Positions 4,755-10,764 of a DNA stretch of 10,764 nt are shown piece after piece. The stretch comes from Candidatus Komeilibacteria bacterium RIFCSPHIGHO2_01_FULL_52_14 (lineage in GTDB: Bacteria; Patescibacteriota; Patescibacteriia; UBA1558; 2-01-FULL-52-15). A program made the translations under genes and the position numbers. Below the pieces are notes generated by a model that was given only the letters and a program-made list of their open reading frames with translations, was not told where the DNA came from and searched no databases. The stretch lies in NCBI GenBank assembly GCA_001818365.1, contig MHKK01000017.1:1-10764 (forward strand), given 5' to 3'. Positions within the stretch are counted from its first letter, which is position 1. Each line of letters begins with the position of its first letter.

Positions 4755-5459
4755 TCAGCTCCCCTGTTTCTTTTCTGATTTTTTGAACATGAGAAGCTGC
4801 TGTAGCCCGGTAAAGACCGTTGTTGCAAACCAATAAAGAGCTAAGCCGGCCGGGAACCGGGAACCGATAAATACGGTCATGACCGGCATGATATACAACA
4901 TCTGCTTGTTCATTGCGGAGACGGACGATGTCGCTGCGCTCTTTGAGCCCATGAGCATCCGCGTCTGCCAGTATTGTGCAATGCCCGCCAGGATCGCCAG
5001 CGGCCAGCTCCGTGCCGCAAGATCCAGGAATCCGAAGGCGATTGTGTTAATCGTGCCGGGGTTCGCAATGCCCGGATAGAGGAGTTGGAACGCGTCACTC
5101 TTAATCCCTGCCGTAAATACCTGATAAACAGCTATCAAAATAGGAAGCTGGACAACGATGGGGAGACAAGATGAAAGGGGATTGATTTTTTCGCGCTTAT
5201 AGAGCGCCATCATTTCCTGCGCCAGCTTCTCCCGGTCGTCTTTGTGTTTTTCCTTCAGCGCCTCCATCTCGGGTTGCAAGCGTTGTATCGAACGCTGCGA
5301 TGTTATCGCTCGCCGGTTCAAGGGATAGAGGAGTATACGAACGATGAGCGTTAACACCAGTATCGTAACGCCCAGATCTCTCCCCGGGATCGCAGTATAC
5401 AAAAAAACCAAAAGGTTAAAGAGGGGTTTGAGCAATATTTCCGTATAGAGCGCCGGCAT
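4755..5459 (-). CDS. yidC: YidC/Oxa1 membrane protein insertase
   Basis: A 234-residue insertase that places proteins into the cytoplasmic membrane, alone or with SecYEG. The first core helix spans about 28-48 and carries the conserved groove arginine (R41, in LIVRILLYPLNRR). A charged cytoplasmic helical hairpin (about 54-92) follows, then INPLSSCLP (92-100) and helices around 98-118, 135-170 and 185-222. A basic tail (FKKSEKKQGS) could touch the ribosome. There is no large periplasmic P1 domain as in Escherichia coli and no lipoprotein cysteine as in Firmicutes. It starts 2 bases after the yidD stop, so it is translationally coupled and the last gene of the rpmH-rnpA-yidD-yidC operon. Confidence 0.95.
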   Translation of the reverse strand: MPALYTEILLKPLFNLLVFLYTAIPGRDLGVTILVLTLIVRILLYPLNRRAITSQRSIQRLQPEMEALKEKHKDDREKLAQEMMALYKREKINPLSSCLPIVVQLPILIAVYQVFTAGIKSDAFQLLYPGIANPGTINTIAFGFLDLAARSWPLAILAGIAQYWQTRMLMGSKSAATSSVSAMNKQMLYIMPVMTVFIGSRFPAGLALYWFATTVFTGLQQLLMFKKSEKKQGS

Positions 5460-5461
5460 AC

Positions 5462-5707
5462 TCAGTGCACAGGATCAAAACCGCCTCGCGAGAACGGATT
5501 ACAACGAAGTATACGAATAAACCCTTTTACCGCCCCGCGCAGGATGCCGTGCCTCTCGATGGCTTCATACGTATATTGTGAACAGGTTGGATGATAACGA
5601 CAAAAACCGTAGGGATGGAGCGGAGCAAACCACCCGGTATCGGGAGAAAGTGTCTTTTGGTACAAGCGAATACCCGCTAATGCGATGACTTTAGGTAGGT
5701 TCTTCAT
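5462..5707 (-). CDS. yidD: YidD, membrane protein insertion efficiency factor
   Basis: An 81-residue small protein of the YidD family, which assists YidC-dependent membrane insertion at the inner face of the membrane. The family pattern is complete: IRLYQKTLSPDTG (13-25), CRYHPTCSQYTYEAIERHG (36-54), then RCNPFSRGGFDPVH at the C-terminus. All three usual cysteines are present. An amphipathic N-terminus fits membrane attachment. It begins 6 bases after rnpA and ends 2 bases before yidC. No SD is visible before its ATG. Confidence 0.95.
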   Translation of the reverse strand: MKNLPKVIALAGIRLYQKTLSPDTGWFAPLHPYGFCRYHPTCSQYTYEAIERHGILRGAVKGFIRILRCNPFSRGGFDPVH

Positions 5708-5713
5708 GGAATA

Positions 5714-6058
5714 CTAACTACTAAAGAGTCGTGCTTTGTTGAGGAGCTCAACGATCTGTCCTTGAAGCTCCCAGTATTCGAGGGTTGCCGCTTTCGGCCG
5801 CGCTATCAGGAGAACATCGAAACCGCTTTTGAGCTGCGGGAGTTCCTTTCTGATGATTTCCCTCATACGCCGGCGAATGGTGTTACGCACGACGGCGCGT
5901 TTTGAAATTTTTGTCGAAACCACAAAGGCAAATCGTGTTTGTTGCTGCCCGCTCTGCACCATCTTCAAGTGGACCGCCGACCCAAAAAATGAACGGCCGT
6001 ACCGTGCGAGCTTTTTAAATTGCTGATCGCCTCGCAACCGATGATCCCGGGGTAGCAT
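5714..6058 (-). CDS. rnpA: Ribonuclease P protein component
   Basis: A 114-residue protein subunit of RNase P, which with its RNA removes 5' leaders from precursor tRNAs. It starts MLPRDHRLRGDQQFKKLARYG, a typical opening. It carries the RNA-binding signature VRNTIRRRMREIIR (about 78-91, the RNxxRRxxRE pattern). The C-terminus ends LLNKARLFSS with a TAG stop at 5714-5716. It sits 11 bases after rpmH, the arrangement conserved in most bacteria. No SD is seen before the ATG; coupling to rpmH is likely. Confidence 0.95.
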   Translation of the reverse strand: MLPRDHRLRGDQQFKKLARYGRSFFGSAVHLKMVQSGQQQTRFAFVVSTKISKRAVVRNTIRRRMREIIRKELPQLKSGFDVLLIARPKAATLEYWELQGQIVELLNKARLFSS

Positions 6059-6069
6059 AGGCCGGGCTC

Positions 6070-6204
6070 TTACACAACCAATCGGCGTCTTCCTTTCGCG
6101 CGGCGCCGTCGAATTGTTTTTCTCCCGAGCGATGTTCTCATTCTTCTGCGGAACCCGTGCCGCCGGGCCCGCTTTCTTTTTTTAGGTTGATAGGTTCTTT
6201 TCAT
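6070..6204 (-). CDS. rpmH: 50S ribosomal protein L34
   Basis: A 44-residue very basic ribosomal protein, translated from the reverse strand: it starts MKRTYQPKKRKRARRHGFRR, continues RMRTSLGRKTIRRRRAKGRR and ends RLVV with a TAA at 6070-6072. The conserved elements KRTYQP, HGFRxRM and RRAKGRRRL are all present and the length is exactly typical. It is the first gene of the rpmH-rnpA-yidD-yidC operon, divergent from dnaA. A candidate promoter lies immediately upstream, giving a very short leader. Confidence 0.96.
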   Translation of the reverse strand: MKRTYQPKKRKRARRHGFRRRMRTSLGRKTIRRRRAKGRRRLVV

Positions 6205-6221
6205 GACGGTGAAGTTCCCAT

Positions 6222-6250
6222 ACCGTAGCATGTTCACATCGGTTTGTAAA
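6222..6250 (-). promoter_or_regulatory. Candidate rpmH operon promoter
   Basis: On the minus strand, -35 TTTACA (6245-6250), a 17-base spacer and an extended -10 TGCTACGGT (hexamer 6222-6227). The 9-base core ACATGCTAC recurs in the divergent dnaA-side promoter candidate. An alternative minus-strand promoter is CTGACA (6399-6404), 15 bases, TATAAT (6378-6383). Confidence 0.45.
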
Positions 6251-6314
6251 CGAAGCGGCCCGGTATGCTTGCCTGCATGGTCTCAAATCTATGGCAAGAA
6301 CGGCCTCTCGCTAC

Positions 6315-6344
6315 TAGACAAGTATGAATAAGACATGCTACAAC
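6315..6344 (+). promoter_or_regulatory. Candidate upstream dnaA promoter
   Basis: TAGACA (6315-6320), an 18-base spacer, then extended -10 TGCTACAAC (hexamer 6339-6344). It shares ACATGCTAC with the rpmH-side promoter in inverted orientation (6225-6233 and 6333-6341). Both hexamers deviate from consensus, so the call is tentative. Confidence 0.4.
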
Positions 6345-6397
6345 GTCCCTACAAACATATGCACAACATTTCTACATATTATACACGGACGGCTCGA

Positions 6398-6425
6398 TTG
6401 TCAGATGCCCTGGTTGTGCTAAGGT
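6398..6425 (+). promoter_or_regulatory. Candidate dnaA-proximal promoter
   Basis: TTGTCA (6398-6403), a 16-base spacer, then extended -10 TGCTAAGGT (hexamer 6420-6425). It would start transcription about 28 bases before the dnaA ATG. Two DnaA-box-like sites lie just upstream, as expected for an autoregulated dnaA promoter. Confidence 0.4.
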
Positions 6426-6459
6426 ACTACCTATCACTTTGATCCAAAAATAAAAACCT

Positions 6460-7839
6460 ATGGATACCGCACAACTGTGGCAAGCTGTTCTCGGTGAGCT
6501 TGAAGTTTTGATTAGCAAAGCGAACTTTACAACGTGGTTCAAGAACACGTTCATACTTACGCACAGCGACCGCGAGACGGTTGTCGGTGTCCCGAATGCC
6601 TTTACAAAAGCCTGGCTCGAAAAAAAATATACTGAACAGATAATTCGCGCTCTGACAAACCTGACCGGTCTTCAGAGTGTTGTTGTCGTCTACCGGGTCG
6701 CCGCAAAAACCAACGAACAGCAACAGGAACAAAAAAAACAGACCGCTACCGCTTCGCCGGCTGCGCCGATCTCCTCTTTTTCCGATACCGACCAAAAAGA
6801 ACACCACGAAAACCAACGAAGTCCTCTCAACCATCGCTATGTCTTTGATACGTTCATTGTCGGGACCGGGAACCAACTTGCGAATGCCGCTGCCCGGGCA
6901 GTGGTAGACCGACCGGGTGAAGTATACAACCCTCTTTTTATTTACGGTGGTGTCGGTCTGGGGAAAACCCACCTTATTCAGGCGATCGGTAATGCAATTT
7001 TAAAAACAAACAGCCGCGCGAAGGTCATGTACATGAATAGCGAGAAATTCACCAATGACTTCGTAACCGCTATCAAACAAGGGAGCACTGAGAAATTCAA
7101 AAAGACCTACCGAACCGTCGACGTCCTCCTTGTCGACGATATTCAATTCATCGCCGGTAAAGAACAAACACAGGAAGAATTTTTCCACACTTTCAACACG
7201 CTCCATCAGAACAATAAACAGATCGTCATCAGCTCCGACCGGCCGCCCAAGGCGATTGCGGCCATTGAAAATCGCCTGGTTTCCCGTTTTGAGTGGGGGA
7301 TGATCGCCGATATTGCGGCGCCGGACCTTGAAACCCGCATCGCGATCCTTGAAATGAAGTGTCAGGAACGCGGGATCGCCCTTGACCCAGAGATTATCCG
7401 CTCGATTGCGGAAACCGTGTCCGACAACATACGAGAGCTCGAAGGCGCCCTGAACCGGATCCTCGCCTATCATCAGCTTTCGAACTCGACACCGACGAAG
7501 GAGTCAACAAAAACGCTGCTTATCAGTACCTCCGCAAAACCAAGTAAAGGCGGTTTAACAAGCAAAAAACTGCTTCAAATGGTATCCGAGTTCTTCGATG
7601 TTCCGTTAAAAGACCTTGCCGGGGTGAGTAGGAAAAAGGAGCTGGTCATCCCGAGACAGATAACCATGTACTTATTACGTGAGGAGTTAAGTTTTTCCTA
7701 CCCGAACATAGGGCAACAGCTCGGGGGGCGCGACCATACGACCGCGATGCATGCCTGTTCAAAAATAGAGGAGTATTTACTCACCAACGAGAAGATCCGG
7801 AATGACGTCGCGCTGCTCAGGCAACGGATTTACGAGTAG
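6460..7839 (+). CDS. dnaA: Chromosomal replication initiator protein DnaA
   Basis: A 459-residue initiator that binds oriC, forms an ATP-dependent filament and opens the duplex. Domain I (about 1-80) is the interaction module. Domain II is a Gln/Lys-rich linker (about 82-124). Domain III is the AAA+ ATPase, with YVFDTFIVGTGNQLA at 127-141, Walker A GGVGLGKT at 163-170, Walker B LLVDDIQF at 223-230 and SRFEWG at 275-280. Domain IV is the DNA-binding helix-turn-helix, with PRQITMYLLREE around 398-409 and the box-recognition signature GGRDHTTAMHA at 422-432. No region is missing. The ATG at 6460 has no SD; the upstream sequence is A-rich. It is divergent from rpmH and followed by dnaN, the standard origin arrangement. 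Confidence 0.98.
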   Translation: MDTAQLWQAVLGELEVLISKANFTTWFKNTFILTHSDRETVVGVPNAFTKAWLEKKYTEQIIRALTNLTGLQSVVVVYRVAAKTNEQQQEQKKQTATASPAAPISSFSDTDQKEHHENQRSPLNHRYVFDTFIVGTGNQLANAAARAVVDRPGEVYNPLFIYGGVGLGKTHLIQAIGNAILKTNSRAKVMYMNSEKFTNDFVTAIKQGSTEKFKKTYRTVDVLLVDDIQFIAGKEQTQEEFFHTFNTLHQNNKQIVISSDRPPKAIAAIENRLVSRFEWGMIADIAAPDLETRIAILEMKCQERGIALDPEIIRSIAETVSDNIRELEGALNRILAYHQLSNSTPTKESTKTLLISTSAKPSKGGLTSKKLLQMVSEFFDVPLKDLAGVSRKKELVIPRQITMYLLREELSFSYPNIGQQLGGRDHTTAMHACSKIEEYLLTNEKIRNDVALLRQRIYE

Positions 7840-7843
7840 ACAG

Positions 7844-7877
7844 GTTGTGTGAGGATGTTTAATACATCCTGAACAAC
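7844..7877. repeat. Imperfect palindrome just after dnaA
   Basis: AGGATGT (7852-7858) and ACATCCT (7864-7870) form a perfect 7-base stem with a 5-base loop. GTTGT/ACAAC (7844-7848 and 7873-7877) extends it beyond a small internal loop. No T-run follows, so it is not a standard intrinsic terminator. It may cap the dnaA message or belong to the origin region. Confidence 0.5.
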
Positions 7878-8028
7878 TGGTAACTTGTCCACCGTAGCCG
7901 GGAATAAAAAAAATTCGTGCACAAACAATCCTCACTCAGCCCGTCCGATCCCCCCAAGCCCCATAAAAACCAAATGGTTAAAAAATAAAAAAACACCTTC
8001 GAAAAACCACAAACAAAAAGTTACCAAC

Positions 8029-8073
8029 ATTTCCACACCCACCACTACTACCACTATCACTTGTATATACACA
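8029..8073 (+). promoter_or_regulatory. DnaA-box plus DnaA-trio-like origin unwinding element
   Basis: ATTTCCACA (8029-8037, DnaA-box-like), the C-rich spacer CCCACCA (8038-8044), then triplets CTA CTA CCA CTA TCA CTT (8045-8062), then the AT-rich GTATATACACA running into the dnaN leader. Order, orientation and triplet content match the basal unwinding system described for Bacillus subtilis: box, GC cluster, 3'-GAT-type trios on the opposite strand, AT-rich DNA. The box deviates from consensus and the GC spacer is short, so function is inferred. Confidence 0.55.
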
Positions 8074-8089
8074 AAGTAAGAATAAGAAT

Positions 8090-9196
8090 ATGAAGTTTAC
8101 CTGCACTCAGGAAAATCTTTCAAAGGGCCTTACCATAGCGGCCAGATTTAGTGATCGGAATATTAACCTACCTATTTTAAATAACGTACTATTACGGGCA
8201 AAAAAAGAGGGGGTTATTTTTACCGCAACAAACCTTGAACTTGCAATAACGACAGTGGTGCGCGGAAAAATAGAAACCCCCGGGGAATTTACCGTTGCCA
8301 GTAGGTTGCTTGCCGAGTTTGTAAACTCGCTAAAAAAAGAGATTATTACGGTTTCTCTTGAAGAAAAAACCCTGACGATTACCGGTGAGAACCACCAAAC
8401 AACCCTCCGGGGTATCGATGCCACTGATTTCCCCGTCATTCCGACCATTGATTCAAAAACCGCCTTTACTATCCCGGGAGACGTATTACGCCACGCGCTT
8501 TCACAAGTACTTTTTGCAGCAGGTACCGACGAATCCAGACCCGAAATTACCGGTGTTTTTCTGCGGGTCGAAAACTCAACCTGTACGCTTGCATCAACGG
8601 ACAGTTACCGGCTGGCGCAAAAAAAGATAGCCGTTAAACAGGCGCCCAAAGAGGACCGTGAAGTCATCATACCCGCAAAAACGCTCGCAGAGGTCGTTCG
8701 TATCGCCGAGATCGAAGAGCCGAAAGAAGTAAGCATCGCAATCAACGAGAACCAAATTAAGTTTACGGTGGGCGACACCGAAATAACTTCCCGTATCATC
8801 GCCGGGGAATACCCGGATTATAAACAGATAATACCGGCTTCTTTCAAGAACGAGGTTGCTTTTGCGGCCAACGACATGGTGCGGGCGATCAAGACAACAT
8901 CCTTATTCTGCAAACAGGGAATAAACGATATTCGGCTCTCCCTGGAGAAGCGTTTTACCGACATCGCCGTAACCGCAGAAAACAGCACGCTTGGGAAGAA
9001 CACCTCCAACGTGCCGAGTCTTTCAAAGCAGCAAGAGTTCGATATCGTTTTTAATTATAAATTCTTTCTGGACGGGCTGCAGCACCTTATGGGAGAGCAG
9101 GCGGTCCTGAAAACAAATGACCCTGCAAGCCCGGCCCTGCTCTCTTCACCCTCGGAAAAAGATTTTCTCTATATTATCATGCCCATCCGGCAGTAA
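8090..9196 (+). CDS. dnaN: DNA polymerase III beta subunit (sliding clamp)
   Basis: A 368-residue ring-forming processivity clamp that tethers the replicative polymerase to DNA. It opens MKFTCTQENLSKGLTIAARF and continues with INLPILNNVLLRA, the usual domain I start. TLRGIDATDFPVIP (about 104-117) is the conserved region near the domain I end. Domains II and III follow without interruption, with ITSRIIAGEYPDYKQIIP around 234-251 and the typical terminus FLYIIMPIRQ. Length is typical. The leader GTAAGAATAAGAAT has no clear SD. It follows dnaA by 250 bases of candidate origin and ends inside an intrinsic terminator. Confidence 0.97.
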   Translation: MKFTCTQENLSKGLTIAARFSDRNINLPILNNVLLRAKKEGVIFTATNLELAITTVVRGKIETPGEFTVASRLLAEFVNSLKKEIITVSLEEKTLTITGENHQTTLRGIDATDFPVIPTIDSKTAFTIPGDVLRHALSQVLFAAGTDESRPEITGVFLRVENSTCTLASTDSYRLAQKKIAVKQAPKEDREVIIPAKTLAEVVRIAEIEEPKEVSIAINENQIKFTVGDTEITSRIIAGEYPDYKQIIPASFKNEVAFAANDMVRAIKTTSLFCKQGINDIRLSLEKRFTDIAVTAENSTLGKNTSNVPSLSKQQEFDIVFNYKFFLDGLQHLMGEQAVLKTNDPASPALLSSPSEKDFLYIIMPIRQ

Positions 9197-9218
9197 CGGA
9201 TCTGGGCATGGTTTTTTT
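9179..9218 (+). terminator. Intrinsic terminator overlapping the end of dnaN
   Basis: ATGCCCATCCG (9179-9189) pairs with CGGA (9197-9200) and TGGGCAT (9203-9209) around a 2-base bulge (TC) and a 7-base loop, followed by GG and seven T's (9212-9218). The dnaN stop codon lies in the loop. The T-run ends directly at the ATG of the next gene. Confidence 0.8.
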
Positions 9219-9920
9219 ATGACCCTCGTTGTTATTCCCACATACAACGAGAAAGAAACCATCGGCGCGCTTTTGCAAGCGCTCCAAAAAACACTTTCAT
9301 GCCATATTCTTGTGGTCGACGACGCGTCCCCTGACGGGACGGGGCAACTGTTGGAAGCATACCGCGAGAAAAACCCGTCCGTGTATTGTTTGCACCGGCC
9401 GAAAAAACTCGGCTTGGGGAGCGCCTATCGTGACGGTTTCCAGTGGGCGCTTGCCAAAAACTATGATCCGGTCGTTCAAATGGACGCCGACGGATCACAC
9501 GACGTCAGGTATCTCGATGATTTCATCACCCGCAGCACACAGTGCGATCTCGTTATTGGAAGCCGGTATGTTGACGGCGGCGGGGTTGTTGTTTCTTGGG
9601 GGCTTCACCGTCGGCTGATGAGCAGCGCAGGAAACCGGTATATTAATACTATTTTACAAATGAAAGACAGGCGGTACCAGATTCGCGATTCAACGGGCGG
9701 GTTCAAATGCTGGCGGGCGGCGACTTTGCGGGCGATAGGGGTTGAGAAGGTTCAAGCTGACGGGTATGCGTTCCAAGTTGAAATGAATTGGCACGCGATT
9801 CGCATGGGAGCAAAAGTGTGCGAGGCCCCCATTGTCTTTCAAGACCGTATCGGCGGCCGGTCAAAAATCGCCCGCAGCGGAATTCTGCAAACGGCACTAC
9901 TGCCATTTCGTTTACAGTAA
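9219..9920 (+). CDS. Polyprenol-phosphate mannosyltransferase-like glycosyltransferase (GT2)
   Basis: A 233-residue family-2 glycosyltransferase most like dolichyl/polyprenol-phosphate mannose synthases, which transfer a sugar from a nucleotide sugar to a lipid phosphate at the inner membrane face. It opens directly with VVIPTYNEKETI (4-15). DDASPDGTG (34-42) and MDADGSHD (88-95) are the nucleotide/metal-binding aspartate motifs. GSRYVDGGG (114-122) and DSTGGFKCWR (157-166) follow, and the C-terminus carries FQDRIGGRSKI (207-217). No membrane helices follow, so it is the short soluble-type enzyme. The frame is open upstream into dnaN, but the ATG at 9219 matches the family N-terminus. No SD exists; the ATG follows the terminator T-run, so expression probably depends on read-through. 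Sugar specificity cannot be told. Confidence 0.85.
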   Translation: MTLVVIPTYNEKETIGALLQALQKTLSCHILVVDDASPDGTGQLLEAYREKNPSVYCLHRPKKLGLGSAYRDGFQWALAKNYDPVVQMDADGSHDVRYLDDFITRSTQCDLVIGSRYVDGGGVVVSWGLHRRLMSSAGNRYINTILQMKDRRYQIRDSTGGFKCWRAATLRAIGVEKVQADGYAFQVEMNWHAIRMGAKVCEAPIVFQDRIGGRSKIARSGILQTALLPFRLQ

Positions 9921-9936
9921 GTTCCGTACGGTATCG

Positions 9937-10764
9937 TTACGGTGTGACGGTAAACGATATATGGGGCAGTGTTGTGACTGCGCCGAAGGTATCGGTAATG
10001 ATAAGTATGAGTGCATACGTGCCGGGCGTTTGGGGTTTTGTCCAGTTTTGAACGACCTGGTTCGAATCAATCGACTCCTTGTAACCGATGAAAACAGGAG
10101 AGCCCGTGCTTTTAAGATAAAAATCAATTTTTTTTACCCGTGCCGGGTTTACTATCGAGACGGTGATGGCGTCGGGAACGCCCGCTGTGGTATACGAACC
10201 GCCGGGCTGGGGTGTTACGACGCTCACCTGCCAGTCGTTCGGTTGTGATACGTTGAGCGTAACGGCTATCGATGCGCGCCCTTCGTTCCCCATATCGTCG
10301 CGCGCAGCGGCAACTAAGGTGTACGTGCCGTTCGGTGTGGCCGACGTCGGTGTAAAAGTATACGAATATGGCCAGCTCGACGATGAACCGATGCGTTGAT
10401 CGTTTAGATAGTAATCGACGGCCGCGATGCTCCTCGGCGAACTGACGTTGACCGTAAAGGTATAGTTCGCGGAATTAATTATTGCGTTATTCTGGGGAGC
10501 GGTAATGATGACCGACGGTTGATCCTGAGCGCGATACTGATCGTCGATTTCCGTCGGGATAGTAACACTCGTGTAACCGTTCTCCTGTGCCCACTTTTGT
10601 ATCGGCTGTTCCCATAACGGATATTGTGGGTCGTCCTCGGGGGGTTCGGGGATGGGGCCTACAGGGTCGTCTTTTGAAACATAGTGGAGCAGCGAATGAA
10701 CCGATCGTACGCGAAGCTCCTGGATTTTGGAGAGGGGGGTATAGGGGCTCGCGAGCTTTCCGTT
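9937..10764 (-). CDS. C-terminal part of a probable penicillin-binding protein with two Ig-like domains (partial)
   Basis: An open reading frame runs without a stop from the right edge to TAA at 9937-9939, 275 residues. The first ~65 visible residues contain SLLHYVSKDDPVGP, then EDDPQYPLWEQPIQKWAQ. From memory this resembles the segment after the transpeptidase domain in class A penicillin-binding proteins of Patescibacteria; the catalytic domains lie outside the window. Two beta-rich Ig-like modules follow, about residues 84-175 (PSVIITAPQNN to VTLNVS) and about 180-275 (QVSVVTPQPGG to FTVTP). Each has the strand pattern DYYLN or IDFYLK and a GTYTLV or GTYALI segment. The whole part would be extracytoplasmic and could contact the wall or surface layer. 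An internal ATG at 10293 is not the start. It converges on the glycosyltransferase with 16 bases between stops. Confidence 0.65.
   Translation of the reverse strand, partial: NGKLASPYTPLSKIQELRVRSVHSLLHYVSKDDPVGPIPEPPEDDPQYPLWEQPIQKWAQENGYTSVTIPTEIDDQYRAQDQPSVIITAPQNNAIINSANYTFTVNVSSPRSIAAVDYYLNDQRIGSSSSWPYSYTFTPTSATPNGTYTLVAAARDDMGNEGRASIAVTLNVSQPNDWQVSVVTPQPGGSYTTAGVPDAITVSIVNPARVKKIDFYLKSTGSPVFIGYKESIDSNQVVQNWTKPQTPGTYALILIITDTFGAVTTLPHISFTVTP

Larger units (their letters stand above)
6205..6459. other. rpmH-dnaA intergenic region with weak DnaA-box-like sites
   Basis: A 255-base divergent control region. ATATGCACA (6357-6365) and TTATACACG (6379-6387) each differ by one base from the relaxed DnaA-box pattern TTATNCACA. 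They lie in the same orientation, 22 bases apart start to start, about two helical turns. At 6425-6439 there is TACTACCTATCACTT, closely related to the trinucleotide tract before dnaN. No perfect TTATCCACA is present on either strand. DnaA binding here for autoregulation or initiation is inferred. Confidence 0.45.
7840..8089. other. Candidate oriC: dnaA-dnaN intergenic region
   Basis: A 250-base gap between the initiator and clamp genes. From about 7917 to 8075 the plus strand is A/C-rich with only about a dozen G's in some 160 bases, including an A-rich tract at 7967-8020. Weak DnaA-box-like sites are TTGTCCACC (7885-7893), ATTTCCACA (8029-8037) and ATATACACA (8065-8073). A 64-codon open frame through this tract has Thr/Lys/Pro-rich, low-complexity content and no supporting signals, so it is not called. 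Location next to dnaA and the element at 8029-8073 support an origin role. Confidence 0.6.

Noticed and set aside
6205..6459. Consensus DnaA boxes (TTATCCACA)
   Set aside because: No perfect match exists on either strand in either intergenic region; only sites with one or more mismatches are present, so boxes are reported as box-like.
7852..7870. Terminator after dnaA
   Set aside because: The stem is perfect but no T-run follows, so it is listed only as an inverted repeat.
7885..8079. 64-codon plus-strand frame in the dnaA-dnaN gap
   Set aside because: The translation is Thr/Lys/Pro/Asn low complexity produced by the A/C-rich tract, with no ribosome-binding site; the region is better read as origin DNA.
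1..10764. CRISPR array or insertion sequence
   Set aside because: No regularly spaced direct repeats, transposase motifs or paired terminal repeats were seen.

Overview
The window looks like the replication-origin neighbourhood of a small-genome bacterium, most likely a member of the Patescibacteria (Candidate Phyla Radiation, CPR). This placement is inferred. It rests on a short YidC without the large N-terminal periplasmic domain, a penicillin-binding-protein tail carrying Ig-like domains, a degenerate diacylglycerol-kinase-like protein, a bactofilin, tight gene packing and mostly absent Shine-Dalgarno (SD) sequences. TGA is used as a stop (trxB-like, yidC, yidD), so lineages that read TGA as glycine are excluded. 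The central gene order, rpmH-rnpA-yidD-yidC facing away from dnaA-dnaN, is the classical bacterial oriC arrangement.

Left part (1-2660, minus strand): the start of a Glu/Leu-type dehydrogenase runs off the left edge. Next to it is a tight four-gene redox operon, transcribed csoR-like, trxA, trxB-like, FNR-like reductase. Its promoter overlaps a palindrome next to the regulator's start codon, so the CsoR-family repressor probably controls its own operon. The repressor lacks two of the three usual metal ligands, and the thioredoxin-reductase-like protein has an altered NADPH motif.

Middle (2660-4750): a divergent consensus promoter drives a 111-residue two-helix membrane protein that has its own strong SD and terminator. 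A minus-strand tRNA-Arg(CCU) follows, then a plus-strand bactofilin and a diacylglycerol-kinase-like protein. A bidirectional terminator at 4712-4745 separates the latter from yidC.

Origin region (4755-9196): yidC, yidD, rnpA and rpmH lie on the minus strand; dnaA and dnaN lie on the plus strand. The dnaA-dnaN gap (7840-8089) is C-rich and G-poor on the plus strand. It ends in a DnaA-box-like site, a C-rich spacer and CTA-type trinucleotides directly before dnaN, which resembles the DnaA-trio unwinding element of bacterial origins. A related trio-like sequence lies just before dnaA.

Right part (9179-10764): a terminator overlaps the end of dnaN and abuts the start codon of a polyprenol-phosphate-mannosyltransferase-like gene. 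Converging on it is the C-terminal part of a probable penicillin-binding protein with two Ig-like domains, cut by the right edge.
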